NCBI RefSeq assembly: GCF_000439085.1
Contig: NZ_AUUA01000004.1
Location: 1-64,000, forward strand
Direction of reading: 5' to 3'
DNA: 64,000 bases
DNA from: Leminorella grimontii ATCC 33999 = DSM 5078
GTDB lineage: Bacteria > Pseudomonadota > Gammaproteobacteria > Enterobacterales > Enterobacteriaceae
Below the pieces are notes generated by a model. The model saw only the letters and a list, made by a program, of their open reading frames with translations, was not told where the DNA came from and made no database searches. The position numbers were made by a program, and so were the translations under genes. This document shows, one piece after another, positions 55,600 through 64,000 of the stretch. The first letter of the stretch is position 1. Each line of letters starts with the position of its first letter.

Positions 55600-55624
55600 C
55601 CCCGTAAGCGCTGCGCTTACGGGG
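55600..55624 (+). terminator. terminator after DcuC-like gene
   Basis: CCCCGTAAGCG-CTG-CGCTTACGGGG is a perfect 11-base stem followed by TGTTTGTCTTTTT. A second weaker hairpin (AGCCCCGGA...TTCGGGGCT) precedes it at about 55549-55577. Confidence 0.85.
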
Positions 55625-55722
55625 TGTTTGTCTTTTTAAGAGGCTAAATATGATGGCGTGAATCCTTTTGCGATCTTTCGTCCTCTGGTTAAGAGAACGC
55701 GCAATTATATGAGGAGTTCATC

Positions 55723-55932
55723 ATGCTGGGTTTAAAACGAAATCTGTGTGTTGGGAGGCGTCTTAGCCGTTTGGGATTCGCCGTTTTGATTGGTTTGGGG
55801 GCATATTATTTTCTGGAAATGAGGGGATTACAGGTGCTAGCGTTTGTTATCGCCGCGACGCTAGCGGCGTCTGGGCTTCTTGGATTTTGCCCCCTCAGGT
55901 TTGTTCTGAACAGAAGATCGGGAGACTTGTAG
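55723..55932 (+). CDS. DUF2892-type small inner-membrane protein
   Basis: The 69-residue protein has two hydrophobic segments (about 17-32 and 36-54), a GxxCP turn (GFCPLRFVLN) and a basic N-terminus, the pattern of DUF2892 membrane proteins that often accompany rhodanese or stress genes. ATGAGGAG precedes the ATG. The next gene begins two bases after its stop, so the two are probably one operon. Confidence 0.7.
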   Translation: MLGLKRNLCVGRRLSRLGFAVLIGLGAYYFLEMRGLQVLAFVIAATLAASGLLGFCPLRFVLNRRSGDL

Positions 55933-55934
55933 CG

Positions 55935-56498
55935 ATGATTCAGGCAAACGAAGCGTTGATTGAGGCCGCCTGTGCCGGCAGTGAACAGGCGCTGTCACAC
56001 CTGCTTATCGTCTGTCAGCCGGACTTGAAACGATTTGCTCGTCGTACCTGCTCAACCAGTGAGGACGCTGAAGACGCGGTACAGATCGCGCTATGGCAAC
56101 TGTATAAAAAGGTCGGCACGCTGAGAACCGTGGCGGCCTTTAGCGGCTGGCTGTTTCGCATCGTCGAGCGAGAATGCTACCGGCTGTTTCGAAGGACGTA
56201 CACCGAGTCCATTTCCGAAAGGTTTGACGATGCCGTCGAACGCTTGACTGACGATGAGCTGTGTATCGACCTGGCTCGCTCGATTGCCGAACTGCCGCAG
56301 GCTTACCGTATCGTCTTTATTTTGCGTGATATTGAAGGATGGACTACGCCGGAGGCCGCGGAAAAGCTTGGGCTTAGTCCTGAAGCGGTGAAAAGTCGGC
56401 TTCATCGCGCACGGGCCGCCGTTCGGGACAATCTAAGTCGAAGTGGGTATCGGCAGTCCAGTACTGCTTTGTATACCAATGCCGAATCAGACGACTGA
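55935..56498 (+). CDS. ECF-type RNA polymerase sigma factor
   Basis: The 187-residue protein has sigma region 2 (SEDAEDAVQIALWQLYKKV ... FSGWLFRIVERECYRLFRR) and region 4 (LPQAYRIVFILRDIEGWTTP, EAAEKLGLSPEAVKSRLHRA). The start at 55935 was chosen because GGGAG lies upstream and the longer frame reaches back into the DUF2892 gene. No anti-sigma gene is adjacent; the AhpD-like gene behind it suggests a peroxide or thiol stress role, which is inference. Confidence 0.88.
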   Translation: MIQANEALIEAACAGSEQALSHLLIVCQPDLKRFARRTCSTSEDAEDAVQIALWQLYKKVGTLRTVAAFSGWLFRIVERECYRLFRRTYTESISERFDDAVERLTDDELCIDLARSIAELPQAYRIVFILRDIEGWTTPEAAEKLGLSPEAVKSRLHRARAAVRDNLSRSGYRQSSTALYTNAESDD

Positions 56499-56545
56499 AA
56501 CGCATAGTCAGACTTTTTCATACACCACATTGAGAAATGCTAATC

Positions 56546-56887
56546 ATGAACAATTACCAATCACCGGATGATTTTCAACAAACGGCATCATTGCTTAATT
56601 TGGCTCCGCAAGAAGGCGCTGCGTTTATGGCGTTTGACCATGTGGTCAGGCGTGAGGATGGACACATCCCGCCGAAAGTTCGTGAATTTATTGCATTGGC
56701 CGTGGCGTTGACCACGCAATGCGCATACTGCCTGGATGTTCATACAAAAAGAGCGAAGCGGGCGGGAGCGACGGGGGAGGAGCTGGCCGAACTGGTGACG
56801 ATTGCCGCTGCGGTACGCTCTGGAGCGACGATGGGGCACGGCCTGATGGCTTTGCGCCTGTTTGAAGCAGGCCTCAAAACTGACTGA
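56546..56887 (+). CDS. carboxymuconolactone decarboxylase (AhpD-like) family protein
   Basis: The 113-residue protein has the AhpD-type core TTQCAYCLDVHTKRAKRAGA with CxxC and following histidine, and a GATMGHGL tail. It is a small single-domain member, as often found next to ECF sigma factor genes, where it is thought to act in peroxide or electrophile detoxification. An in-frame ATG at 56537 is an alternative start. Confidence 0.85.
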   Translation: MNNYQSPDDFQQTASLLNLAPQEGAAFMAFDHVVRREDGHIPPKVREFIALAVALTTQCAYCLDVHTKRAKRAGATGEELAELVTIAAAVRSGATMGHGLMALRLFEAGLKTD

Positions 56888-56909
56888 GAGGACGGCACAT
56901 TAAAAAAGA

Positions 56910-56941
56910 AAGCCTCACTCACCGTTTAGCGGGTGAGGCTT
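56910..56941. terminator. bidirectional terminator after the sigma operon
   Basis: AAGCCTCAC and GTGAGGCTT pair around a 14-base loop about 20 bases after the AhpD-like gene; A-rich sequence precedes it. Confidence 0.7.
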
Positions 56942-57218
56942 GCCTTGAGGGAAGGAGGTAAACGTTACCTACGATACTTGAAATATTCTCGTCGTTGCTA
57001 AGCTGTTGGGCAATGTTGCTCTCAAACGCAGAGATAAGGCAAACGTCTTCAGAAAATAAGTGCGGTAAGCGCCTTCTTAACCCTCTTCTATATACCTTTT
57101 TATAATGTAAAAACGCATGTACGTCGGTTAGATAAAATCCTATCCGATGAGGTGTCGCAACAACGCGTTTGAACGTTTCTATTGCGTCGCGCTGAAAAGT
57201 TTCAGGCAGCCCAGCCAA
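56919..57218 (-). CDS. doubtful small open frame
   Basis: This frame would encode 99 residues (MAGLPETFQRDAIETFKRVV...) but starts at TTG immediately after a stop codon, has no ribosome site and overlaps the terminator at its end. The protein looks globular and basic in the middle (YRRGLRRRLPHLF), so a decayed gene is possible. I recognise no family. Confidence 0.25.
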   Translation of the reverse strand: MAGLPETFQRDAIETFKRVVATPHRIGFYLTDVHAFLHYKKVYRRGLRRRLPHLFSEDVCLISAFESNIAQQLSNDENISSIVGNVYLLPSRQASPAKR

Positions 57219-57692
57219 ATGTCAAAATCAGTGTTGCAAAAACGGGAAGATACGCGTTTTTTTATCTACACTTGTCTTTAGCTGCGCTCGCAACCCGCAT
57301 CTGGACTAGGAGGACTAAATGAACAATATGTGCTTAAAATATTTTGTGATGTGCTCTGTATCAAAGAAAAGAAGGTGTTAATCAGTGGTAAAAAAATCTA
57401 TTTCTGTCAAAATAGCCTGCTGATTGGGTTCAGCTATCTGGGAGGCTGACTCGATTTAGTTAGTTTCTGAGAGTAAGTTTTGATTTTCCTGATTGTATCC
57501 ATAATTGTTTGTTTGATGTTGACAATATGTTGTAAAGAAGAGTAAAACGCCCACTGAATCACTGCGTAAGACAGTGAGCCTTGATTGCCTAAAACGGATG
57601 CAGGGATGGACGTTTTACTTTTGTCGTCACCGGACCGGTTCACGCCGTGAGCAGTCCGAGTAATACTATTTTTTAAACAGAGTAGTAAGAGC
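57219..57692 (+). promoter_or_regulatory. nuo operon upstream region
   Basis: No supported gene lies here. In E. coli the nuo operon has a long untranslated leader with control by oxygen and nitrate regulators; this 474-base stretch has a similar length. An imperfect inverted repeat near 57630-57660 (CCGGACCGGT ... AGTCCG) is visible. Regulator sites were not assigned. Confidence 0.5.
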
Positions 57693-58118
57693 ATGCCTAC
57701 AAGCACCGAAGTCGTAGCCCATAACTGGGCCCTTGCCGTTTATATCATCGTCGCCCTGGGCCTGTGCGCCTTTATGCTGATCGCCGCTTATTTCCTCGGC
57801 GGCCGCGCTCGGGCCAGAACCAAAAACGTACCGTATGAATCCGGTATCGACGCCGTCGGATCCGCGCGCCTGCGCCTGTCCGCCAAATTCTATCTGGTCG
57901 CGATGTTCTTCGTTATCTTCGACGTTGAAGCCCTGTACCTGTACGCCTGGTCCGTTTCCGTTAGGGAAAGCGGCTGGATAGGCTTCATCGAGGCGACCAT
58001 TTTCATATTCGTTCTGCTGGCCGGACTGTTTTATCTGGTGCGCATCGGCGCGCTGGACTGGACGCCCGCGCGCTCCAAGCGTCAGCTGAAAAACAAGATC
58101 CCCAACAATTTGCAGTAA
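57693..58118 (+). CDS. nuoA: NADH-quinone oxidoreductase subunit A
   Basis: NuoA is a small membrane subunit of proton-pumping complex I. The 141 residues contain three membrane helices and the conserved [20 protein letters not shown] loop and [20 protein letters not shown]. It is first of the nuo operon. Confidence 0.96.
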   Translation: MPTSTEVVAHNWALAVYIIVALGLCAFMLIAAYFLGGRARARTKNVPYESGIDAVGSARLRLSAKFYLVAMFFVIFDVEALYLYAWSVSVRESGWIGFIEATIFIFVLLAGLFYLVRIGALDWTPARSKRQLKNKIPNNLQ

Positions 58119-58133
58119 CTGCGAGGCTTGAAG

Positions 58134-58808
58134 ATGAAATATACGCTCACTCGCGTAGACCTTGACGGCGATAATGACCGTTATCCGCTACAGAAGCAGG
58201 AAATCGTTACCGACCCGCTGGAGCAGGATGCCCAAAAGGGCATCTTTATGGGCAAACTCGACACCGCGCTGAACGACGTTGTCAACTGGGGGCGTAAGAA
58301 CTCCCTGTGGCCGTTTAACTTCGGCCTTTCCTGCTGCTACGTAGAAATGGTGACCTCTTTTACCGCTGTACACGACGTTTCCCGCTTCGGGGCGGAAGTG
58401 CTGCGCGCCTCGCCTCGCCAGGCGGACTTCATGGTCGTGGCCGGCACCTGCTTCGTCAAAATGGCGCCGGTTATTCAGCGCCTGTATGACCAAATGCTGG
58501 AGCCCAAGTGGGTTATTTCCATGGGCGCCTGCGCCAACTCCGGCGGCATGTACGACATCTATTCCGTCGTGCAGGGCGTGGACAAGTTTATTCCGGTCGA
58601 CGTGTATATTCCCGGCTGCCCGCCGCGCCCGGAGGCCTATATGCAGGCGCTGCTGCTTTTGCGTGATTCTATCGGTCAGGAACGCCGCCCGCTGTCGTGG
58701 GTTGTCGGCGAACAGGGCGTATACCGCGCCAATATGCAGTCAGAAAAAGACCGTAAGCGCGCGGAGCGCATCGCGGTGACCAACCTGCGTACGCCTGACG
58801 AAATTTAA
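58134..58808 (+). CDS. nuoB: NADH-quinone oxidoreductase subunit B
   Basis: NuoB holds the terminal [4Fe-4S] cluster N2 that reduces ubiquinone. The ligand cysteines are visible in [21 protein letters not shown] and [12 protein letters not shown]. The ATG at 58134 gives 224 residues; an in-frame TTG at 58128 is unlikely. It follows nuoA by 15 bases. Confidence 0.96.
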   Translation: MKYTLTRVDLDGDNDRYPLQKQEIVTDPLEQDAQKGIFMGKLDTALNDVVNWGRKNSLWPFNFGLSCCYVEMVTSFTAVHDVSRFGAEVLRASPRQADFMVVAGTCFVKMAPVIQRLYDQMLEPKWVISMGACANSGGMYDIYSVVQGVDKFIPVDVYIPGCPPRPEAYMQALLLLRDSIGQERRPLSWVVGEQGVYRANMQSEKDRKRAERIAVTNLRTPDEI

Positions 58809-58825
58809 CGATTTTAATTTGAGTA

Positions 58826-60640
58826 ATGAGCGGCGATATCACTATGACAGAACCAATGACGCAAGAGTGCGCCCTGCCGGAATGGCAGACTCGGGATCAT
58901 CTCGATGACCCGGTAATCGGCGAACTGCACCATCGCTTTGGACCTGACGCCTTTACCGTTCAACCTACCCGTACCGGCGTGCCGGTGGTGTGGGTGAAGC
59001 GGGAGCAGCTTTTAGAGGTCATGGCTTTTTTACGTAAGCTACCTAAGCCTTACTCCATGCTGTTTGACCTGCATGGCGTAGACGAACGCTTACGCACCCA
59101 TCGTCAGGGCCTTCCTGCGGCGGACTTTTCCGTGTTCTACCACCTGATTTCCGTTGAGCGCAACAAAGACATCATGCTGAAAGTCGCGCTGGCGGAAAAC
59201 GATCTGCACGTGCCGACGGTCACCAAGCTTTTCCCCAACGCGAGCTGGTATGAGCGCGAAACCTGGGATCTGTTCGGCATCGTTATCGACGGCCACCCGA
59301 ACCTTCGACGCATCATGATGCCGCTGACCTGGGAAGGGCACCCGTTGCGTAAAGACTACCCGGCGCGCGCCACCGAATTCGATCCGTTCGTGCTGACCAA
59401 GGCGAAAGAAGATCTGGAAATGGAGTCGCTGACCTTCAAGCCCGAAGAGTGGGGCATGAAGCGCGGCACCAAAAACGAAGACTTCCTGTTCCTGAACATG
59501 GGGCCGAACCATCCGTCTTCTCACGGCGCGTTCCGCATTATTCTGCAGCTTGACGGCGAAGAGATCGTCGACTGCGTGCCGGACGTCGGCTACCACCACC
59601 GCGGCGCCGAAAAGATGGGTGAGCGTCAGTCGTGGCACAGCTATATTCCGTTTACCGACCGCATCGAGTATCTGGGCGGCTGCGTTAACGAGATGCCTTA
59701 CGTGCTGGCGGTTGAAAAGCTGGCGGGCATCGAAGTGCCGGATCGCGTGAAAACTATTCGCGTCATGCTGTCCGAGCTGTTCCGCATTAACAGCCACCTG
59801 CTGTATATCTCCACCTATATTCAGGACGTCGGCGCAATGACGCCGGTGTTCTACGCCTTTAGCGACCGCGCCCGTATCTATGACATCGTTGAAGCCGTTA
59901 CCGGTTTCCGCATGCACCCGGCGTGGTTCCGTATCGGCGGCGTGGCGCACGATCTGCCGAAAGGCTGGGACAAGCTTTTGCGCGAATTCCTCGACTGGAT
60001 GCCCAAGCGCCTTGACTCCTACGTGAAGGCCGCGCTGAAGAACACCATTTTGAAAGGCCGTACCGTCGGCGTCGCTCAGTACAGCGCAGAAGAAGCGCTG
60101 GCCTGGGGCGTTACCGGCGCGGGCCTGCGCGCCACCGGCGTGAACTTCGACGTTCGTAAGGCGCGTCCTTACTCTGGCTATGAGAACTTCGAGTTCGAAG
60201 TGCCCATCAGCTATAACGGCGACTGTTACGACCGCGTCATGCTGAAGGTGGAAGAGCTGCGTCAGAGCCTGCGCATTCTTGAGCAGTGCCTGAAGAACAT
60301 GCCGGAAGGGCCGTTCAAGGCTGACCATCCGCTGACGACGCCGCCGCCGAAGGAAAGAACCCTGCAGCACATCGACACTCTGATTAACCACTTCCTGCAG
60401 GTGTCGTGGGGCCCGGTGATGCCGGCCAACGAGTCTTTCCAGATGGTGGAAGCCACCAAAGGGATCAACAGCTACTATCTGACCAGCGACGGCGGCACCA
60501 TGAGCTATCGCACGCGGATACGTACGCCAAGCTTTGCGCACCTGCAGCAGATCCCGGCCGTGATTCGTGGCTGCCTGGTATCGGACCTTATCGTCTACCT
60601 GGGCAGCATTGATTTTGTTATGTCAGACGTGGATCGCTAA
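58826..60640 (+). CDS. nuoC: NADH-quinone oxidoreductase fused subunit C/D
   Basis: This is the fused NuoCD protein typical of Enterobacterales: a NuoC part (about 1-190; [28 protein letters not shown]-like [11 protein letters not shown]) and a NuoD part (about 210-604; [48 protein letters not shown]) that forms the quinone pocket. Length is 604 residues (about 600 in E. coli). The ATG at 58826 is used; the ATG at 58844 is an alternative. Confidence 0.95.
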   Translation: MSGDITMTEPMTQECALPEWQTRDHLDDPVIGELHHRFGPDAFTVQPTRTGVPVVWVKREQLLEVMAFLRKLPKPYSMLFDLHGVDERLRTHRQGLPAADFSVFYHLISVERNKDIMLKVALAENDLHVPTVTKLFPNASWYERETWDLFGIVIDGHPNLRRIMMPLTWEGHPLRKDYPARATEFDPFVLTKAKEDLEMESLTFKPEEWGMKRGTKNEDFLFLNMGPNHPSSHGAFRIILQLDGEEIVDCVPDVGYHHRGAEKMGERQSWHSYIPFTDRIEYLGGCVNEMPYVLAVEKLAGIEVPDRVKTIRVMLSELFRINSHLLYISTYIQDVGAMTPVFYAFSDRARIYDIVEAVTGFRMHPAWFRIGGVAHDLPKGWDKLLREFLDWMPKRLDSYVKAALKNTILKGRTVGVAQYSAEEALAWGVTGAGLRATGVNFDVRKARPYSGYENFEFEVPISYNGDCYDRVMLKVEELRQSLRILEQCLKNMPEGPFKADHPLTTPPPKERTLQHIDTLINHFLQVSWGPVMPANESFQMVEATKGINSYYLTSDGGTMSYRTRIRTPSFAHLQQIPAVIRGCLVSDLIVYLGSIDFVMSDVDR

Positions 60641-60642
60641 CT

Positions 60643-61128
60643 ATGACCGATAAAGAAATTTTCACGCTGAGCGCGGAAGAGCTCGACGCCATCGAGCATG
60701 AGAAGCACCACTATGAAGATCCGCGCGCGGCGTCCATCGAAGCCCTGAAGCTCGTTCAGAAGAAGCGCGGCTGGGTGCCGGACGGCGCAATAACCGCCAT
60801 TGCCGAGGTGCTGGGCATTCCCGCCAGCGACGTCGAGGGCGTAGCGACGTTTTACAGCCAAATCTATCGTCGCCCGGTTGGGCGCCACGTTATTCGCTAC
60901 TGCGACAGCGTGGTGTGCTACATCAATGGCTATCACGCCATTGAAGCGGCACTGCAGAAAAAGCTGAACGTCAAGCCGGGGCAAACCACGTTTGACGGGC
61001 GTTTCACCCTGCTGCCTACCTGCTGTCTGGGCAACTGCGACAAGGGGCCGAGCATGATGATCGATGAGGACACTCACGAACAGCTGAAGCCGGAAGATAT
61101 TGATAAACTGCTGGAGCAATATCAATGA
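60643..61128 (+). CDS. nuoE: NADH-quinone oxidoreductase subunit E
   Basis: NuoE carries the [2Fe-2S] cluster N1a. The ligands are C87 and C92 ([12 protein letters not shown]) and C128 and C132 ([12 protein letters not shown]). The 161-residue protein partners NuoF. It starts two bases after the nuoC stop and overlaps nuoF by four bases (ATGA). Confidence 0.96.
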   Translation: MTDKEIFTLSAEELDAIEHEKHHYEDPRAASIEALKLVQKKRGWVPDGAITAIAEVLGIPASDVEGVATFYSQIYRRPVGRHVIRYCDSVVCYINGYHAIEAALQKKLNVKPGQTTFDGRFTLLPTCCLGNCDKGPSMMIDEDTHEQLKPEDIDKLLEQYQ

Positions 61129-62492
61129 GCGGGCCAAATTTCCTGGGAACTCAACGCGTTCTTACCGAAGAGCAGCATCCGCTGACCTGGCGCCTGCGCG
61201 CTGACCATCAGCCGGTCTGGTTTGATGAATATCGCGCCAAGAATGGCTACGTCGGCGCAGAAAAGGCGCTAAAGGGCATGGCCCCCGATGAGATCGTGGC
61301 AACCGTCAAGGACTCCGGCCTGAGCGGCCGCGGCGGGGCGGGCTTCTCCACCGGTCTTAAGTGGAGCCTGATGCCGAAAGACGAAAGCATGAACGTCCGT
61401 TACATTCTGTGTAACGCCGACGAGATGGAACCGGGCACCTATAAGGACCGCCTGCTGATGGAGCAGCTTCCCCACCTTTTGGTGGAAGGGATGCTTATCG
61501 GCGGCTTCGCTCTGAAAGCCTATCGCGGCTATATCTTCCTGCGCGGCGAGTATATCGAAGCGGCGGAGAACCTGCGTCGCGCCATCGAAGAGGCCAAGCA
61601 GGCCGGCTTCCTCGGTAAAAACATTTTAGGCAGCGGCTTTGACTTTGAGCTGTTTGTCCACACCGGCGCCGGTCGCTATATCTGCGGTGAAGAAACCGCG
61701 CTGATTAACTCGCTGGAAGGCCGCCGCGCCAACCCGCGCTCCAAGCCGCCGTTCCCGGCGACCGTGGGCGCCTGGGGTAAGCCGACCTGCGTCAACAACG
61801 TCGAAACTCTCTGCAACGTGCCGTCTATCGTTCAGCACGGTCCCGAGTGGTATCGCGGGCTGTCTGCCGGCAAGAGCCAGGACGCGGGAACCAAGCTGAT
61901 GGGCTTCTCCGGCCGCGTGAAGAACCCCGGCCTGTGGGAGCTGCCGTTCGGCATCACCGCGCGCGAGCTGTTGGAAGACTACGCCGGCGGCATGCAGGAC
62001 GGCCTGAAGCTGAAGGCCTGGCAGCCGGGCGGCGCGGGTACCGACTTTTTAACCGAAGCGCACCTTGACCTGCCGATGGAGTTCTCCAGCATCGCTAAAG
62101 CGGGCAGCCGTCTGGGCACCGCGCTGGCGATGGCGGTAGACGATAAGATCAATATGGTCGGGCTGTGCCGCAATCTGGAAACGTTCTTTGCGCGCGAGTC
62201 CTGCGGGTGGTGTACGCCGTGCCGCGACGGCCTGCCGTGGACGGTAAAAATCCTGACGGCGCTGGAGAAGGGCGAAGGTCAGCCGGGGGATATCGAAACC
62301 CTCGAGCAGCTGTGCCGCTTCCTGTCGCCGGGCCACACCTTCTGCGCACTGGCGCCGGGTGCGGTCGAGCCTTTGCAGAGCGCAATAAAGTATTTCCGAG
62401 AAGAGTTTGAGGCCGGCATCAAAGTGAAGACCTTTAATAACCTCAGCTCAATTGCCGGTATCCAGCCGAACCTGCTGAAGCAGCGCTGGTAA
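61125..62492 (+). CDS. nuoF: NADH-quinone oxidoreductase subunit F
   Basis: NuoF binds NADH and FMN and holds the [4Fe-4S] cluster N3. [17 protein letters not shown] and [20 protein letters not shown] bind [19 protein letters not shown] plus the later [10 protein letters not shown] cysteine bind the cluster. Length is 455 residues, slightly longer at the N-terminus than E. coli (445). Confidence 0.96.
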   Translation: MSGPNFLGTQRVLTEEQHPLTWRLRADHQPVWFDEYRAKNGYVGAEKALKGMAPDEIVATVKDSGLSGRGGAGFSTGLKWSLMPKDESMNVRYILCNADEMEPGTYKDRLLMEQLPHLLVEGMLIGGFALKAYRGYIFLRGEYIEAAENLRRAIEEAKQAGFLGKNILGSGFDFELFVHTGAGRYICGEETALINSLEGRRANPRSKPPFPATVGAWGKPTCVNNVETLCNVPSIVQHGPEWYRGLSAGKSQDAGTKLMGFSGRVKNPGLWELPFGITARELLEDYAGGMQDGLKLKAWQPGGAGTDFLTEAHLDLPMEFSSIAKAGSRLGTALAMAVDDKINMVGLCRNLETFFARESCGWCTPCRDGLPWTVKILTALEKGEGQPGDIETLEQLCRFLSPGHTFCALAPGAVEPLQSAIKYFREEFEAGIKVKTFNNLSSIAGIQPNLLKQRW

Positions 62493-62540
62493 ACGAATTT
62501 TTTTTAAGTTATCTGCCCGCGGTTGCGGGCTACAGGAAGC

Positions 62541-64000
62541 ATGCTGACTATGGCAACGATTCATGTAGACGGCGAAGAATACGAAGTTGACGGCGCGGAG
62601 AACCTCCTGCAGGCGTGTCTCTCGCTCGGACTCGATATTCCTTACTTTTGCTGGCATCCGGCGCTGGGTAGCGTCGGCGCTTGCCGCCAATGTGCGGTTA
62701 AGCAGTTCCAGGGGCCTGACGATAAGCGCGGGCGCCTGGTTATGTCGTGTATGACCCCGGCATCTGACGGTAGCTATATTTCTATCGAAGATGAAGAGGC
62801 CGTTAAGTTCCGCGAAGCCGTGGTGGAATTTTTGATGGTCAACCACCCGCACGACTGTCCGGTGTGCGAGGAGGGGGGCAACTGTCACTTACAGGATATG
62901 ACGGTCATGACCGGCCACAGTTTCCGTAAGTATCGCTTTAACAAGCGTACCCACAACAACCAGGATCTCGGACCTTTCATTAACCATGAGATGAACCGCT
63001 GCATCGCCTGCTATCGCTGCGTTCGCTACTATAAAGACTACGCGGGCGGCGAAGACTTCGGCGTCTACGGCTCTCACGACAACGTCTACTTCGGCCGTCC
63101 GGAAGACGGCGTGCTGGAGAACGAGTTCTCCGGCAACCTGGTAGAAGTGTGTCCGACCGGCGTATTCACCGATAAGACTCACTCCGAGCGCTATAACCGC
63201 AAATGGGACATGCAGTTTGCCCCGAGCATTTGCCAGCAGTGCAGCGTCGGCTGTAACACCAGCCCCGGCGAGCGCTACGGCGAGCTGCGTCGCATCGAGA
63301 ACCGCTACAACGGCACGGTAAACCACTATTTCCTGTGCGACCGCGGCCGCTTCGGCTACGGCTACGTCAACCTGAAAGACCGTCCGCGCACGCCGCTACA
63401 GCGCCGCGGCGAGGACTGGATTTCTCTGAACCCCGATCAGGCCCTGCAGGGCGCGGCCGACCAGCTGCGCCAGTCTAAAAAGGCCATTGGTATCGGTTCT
63501 CCTCGCGCCAGCCTGGAAAGCAACTACGCGCTGCGTCAATTGGTCGGCGCGGAAAACTTCTCCACCGGCATGAGCGCGCAGGAGCTGGTTCGCGTGCAGC
63601 TGATGCAGAAGATCCTCAAAGAGAGCGGTCTGTACACGCCGTCGCTGCGTGAAATCGAAAGCTACGACGCGGTGCTGGTGCTGGGCGAAGACGTCACGCA
63701 AACCGGCGCGCGCATCGCGCTGGCCATCCGTCAGGCGGTGAAGGGCAAGGCGCGCGACATCGCCGCCGCCCAGCGCGTAGCGGACTGGCAGATTGCCGCC
63801 GTGCAGACTATCGGTCAGCACGCCAAGCATCCGCTGTTCGTCACCGGCGTGGATAAAACCCGCTTAGACGACGTTGCCGCGTGGAGCTACTGCGGCAGCG
63901 TAGAAGAGCAGGCACAGCTAGGCTTCGCCATTGCCCACGGGCTGGACGCTTCGGCTCCGGCTGCGGACGTCTCTTCCGACCTTAAGAAGAAAATCGACAT
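62541..64000 (+). CDS. nuoG: NADH-quinone oxidoreductase subunit G, 5' part
   Basis: The frame starts at 62541 ([16 protein letters not shown]; an ATG at 62550 is the alternative) and runs off the window. AGGAAGC directly precedes the ATG. Iron-sulfur ligands for several clusters are visible: [34 protein letters not shown] and CQQCSVGCN. It is the large peripheral-arm subunit (about 908 residues in E. coli). A GCCCGC-GGTT-GCGGGC hairpin (62515-62530) separates it from nuoF. Confidence 0.95.
   Translation, partial: MLTMATIHVDGEEYEVDGAENLLQACLSLGLDIPYFCWHPALGSVGACRQCAVKQFQGPDDKRGRLVMSCMTPASDGSYISIEDEEAVKFREAVVEFLMVNHPHDCPVCEEGGNCHLQDMTVMTGHSFRKYRFNKRTHNNQDLGPFINHEMNRCIACYRCVRYYKDYAGGEDFGVYGSHDNVYFGRPEDGVLENEFSGNLVEVCPTGVFTDKTHSERYNRKWDMQFAPSICQQCSVGCNTSPGERYGELRRIENRYNGTVNHYFLCDRGRFGYGYVNLKDRPRTPLQRRGEDWISLNPDQALQGAADQLRQSKKAIGIGSPRASLESNYALRQLVGAENFSTGMSAQELVRVQLMQKILKESGLYTPSLREIESYDAVLVLGEDVTQTGARIALAIRQAVKGKARDIAAAQRVADWQIAAVQTIGQHAKHPLFVTGVDKTRLDDVAAWSYCGSVEEQAQLGFAIAHGLDASAPAADVSSDLKKKID

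Noticed and set aside
59090..60541. 483-codon minus-strand frame opposite nuoC
   Set aside because: It is a shadow of the GC-biased nuoC frame; the plus-strand product is unmistakable.

Overview
The window reads as chromosomal DNA of a member of the Enterobacterales outside the E. coli/Salmonella core. Evidence: cysJIH and cysG-cysDNC next to a type I-E CRISPR array with the enterobacterial 29-base repeat, a fused nuoCD gene, the lrhA-alaA-yfbR-yfbS neighbourhood of the nuo operon, and IS200, ERIC and REP-like sequences. The combination suggests a Budviciaceae- or Yersiniaceae-like organism, but the genus is inference. No rRNA or tRNA gene was seen.

Left part (1-17.6 kb): an IS200 right end, a GntR regulator convergent with a two-subunit iron-sulfur hydro-lyase operon, then the assimilatory sulfate genes in two blocks, cysJIH and cysG-cysD-cysN-cysC. 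Together they activate sulfate to PAPS, reduce it to sulfite and sulfide, and make the siroheme that CysI needs. Between the blocks sit accessory genes: a RelE/ParE-type toxin-antitoxin pair with an abutting third gene, two unknown genes, a tandem DUF3828 protein, a Sel1-repeat protein and a DASS anion transporter.

Middle-left (17.7-29.2 kb): a 16-repeat type I-E array with an AT-rich leader and no cas genes in the window. It is followed by a small phage/satellite-like module (ribbon-helix-helix regulator, structured leader, two overlapping small genes), a carboxymuconolactone decarboxylase/MocR pair, a DUF2002 gene, tam, a decayed second CRISPR mini-array, sbp (sulfate uptake), an LprI-like gene, cueR, a YnfC-like gene, an MFS transporter and an extended ERIC element.

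Middle-right (29.2-42.5 kb): the yfbS, yfbR, alaA, brnQ, lrhA neighbourhood known beside nuo. A Pho-box-preceded operon is inserted between yfbS and yfbR: alkaline phosphatase, a DUF3299-like secreted protein, and a MacB/LolD-type ABC transporter with a His-rich loop. AlaA carries an N-terminal AbrB/MazE-like extension of about 92 residues. A 45-residue lipoprotein gene lies between brnQ and alaA.

Right part (42.5-64 kb): between lrhA and nuoA, normally adjacent in E. coli, lie about 16 kb of accessory DNA. It holds a DapA-family gene, a chaperone-usher fimbrial operon, a catabolic-looking cluster (MmgE/PrpD, fumarase-superfamily lyase, MetC-like PLP lyase, DcuC-like transporter) and a DUF2892/ECF sigma/AhpD-like trio. 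The window ends inside nuoG of the NADH dehydrogenase I operon (nuoA, B, CD, E, F, G).
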